In this document: positions 23,449 through 23,585 of the stretch, one piece after another | How positions within the stretch are numbered: the stretch's first letter is position 1 | How the letters are laid out: every line of letters starts with the position of its first letter | NCBI GenBank assembly: GCA_038244585.1 | Contig: JBBRTI010000010.1 | Span: forward strand, 1-23,585 | Length of the DNA stretch: 23,585 nucleotides | Source of the DNA: UBA4664 sp038244585 | Lineage (GTDB): Bacteria > Patescibacteriota > Saccharimonadia > UBA4664 | Reading direction: 5' to 3' | Translations under genes and position numbers: made by a program | Notes under the pieces: model-generated | What the model was told of the DNA's origin: nothing | The model's database searches: none | The model's input: only the letters and a program-made list of their open reading frames with translations

Positions 23449-23454
23449 TACAAT
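23449..23454 (+). promoter_or_regulatory. -10 box, leaderless promoter of the DUF167 gene
   Basis: TACAAT ends 6 nt before the ATG at 23461. No Shine-Dalgarno. Confidence 0.65.
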
Positions 23455-23460
23455 TGGGTC

Positions 23461-23585
23461 ATGAAGATACACGTCGAAGTCAGACCAAATAAGCGCCGTG
23501 AGCACATCGGCTGGGATACTAAGCAGCTGATCGTACAGCTTCAGGCCCCTCCTATAGAAGGTGCCGCCAACAAACGATTGGTAGA
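23461..23585 (+). CDS. DUF167 (YggU/UPF0235) family protein, N-terminal part
   Basis: Partial gene running off the right edge; 41 complete codons are visible. MKIHVEVRPNKRREHIGW, then LIVQLQAPPIEGAANKRLV, matches the DUF167 pattern V-x-V-x-P-x-(A/N)-K ... L-x-V-x-V-x-A-P-P-x-(D/E)-G-x-A-N-x-x-L. The family is small (about 75-100 residues), widespread and of unknown function. The TACAAT box 6 nt upstream supports the start. It is divergent from the PAS gene. Confidence 0.85.
   Translation, partial: MKIHVEVRPNKRREHIGWDTKQLIVQLQAPPIEGAANKRLV

Noticed and set aside
23416..23505. GTG-initiated extension of the PAS protein by 30 residues
   Set aside because: It runs through the TATAAT box and into the divergent DUF167 gene, and adds no PAS-related sequence.

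Overview
The window looks like a chromosomal piece of a small-genome bacterium of moderate GC. My best guess is the Candidate Phyla Radiation, most likely Candidatus Saccharibacteria (TM7); an actinobacterium-like lineage is the main alternative. This is inference. UGA works as a normal stop (several ATGA overlaps), which rules out the UGA=Gly code of Gracilibacteria and SR1. Genes are tightly packed, there is no rRNA or tRNA gene, and no transposon or CRISPR array was seen. No gene-free stretch exceeds 300 bases; the longest is about 205 bases, upstream of cytochrome b.

Left (1-7902): the start of a DHA2-type MFS exporter (minus strand) lies divergent from a TrmA/RlmD-family RNA methyltransferase. 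A complete nine-gene ATP synthase operon follows (atpZ-B-E-F-H-A-G-D-C), with an unusually short delta subunit and an Asp-type, proton-coupled c subunit.

Middle (7899-16135): on the minus strand are exonuclease I, a small membrane protein, RNase HI, a 30-codon lysine-rich ORF that standard length cut-offs would miss, and a MacB/LolCDE-like ABC permease/ATPase pair. A SRPBCC-fold protein (plus), a Ca2+-type P-ATPase (minus) and an unrecognised 190-residue protein (plus) follow.

Right (16258-23585): a minus-strand cluster encodes glycerate 2-kinase, a D-2-hydroxyacid dehydrogenase, enolase and a Crp-type regulator, then a two-helix membrane protein. Upstream lie a solitary di-heme cytochrome b and a PAS-only protein; the start of a DUF167 (YggU-like) gene is divergent from the PAS gene.

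Two themes link the genes. First, many transcription units have a -10 hexamer ending 6-7 nt before the start codon, as expected for leaderless mRNAs, while genes inside operons use Shine-Dalgarno sites or ATGA coupling. Second, the Crp-type protein keeps the R-E-x3-R recognition helix that reads TGTGA, and TGTGA-N6-TCAYA/TCACT sites lie upstream of exactly two genes: the membrane protein next to crp (site centred at -41.5 from the inferred start) and the cytochrome b. I propose a small Crp regulon joining three-carbon acid metabolism to a membrane redox protein.
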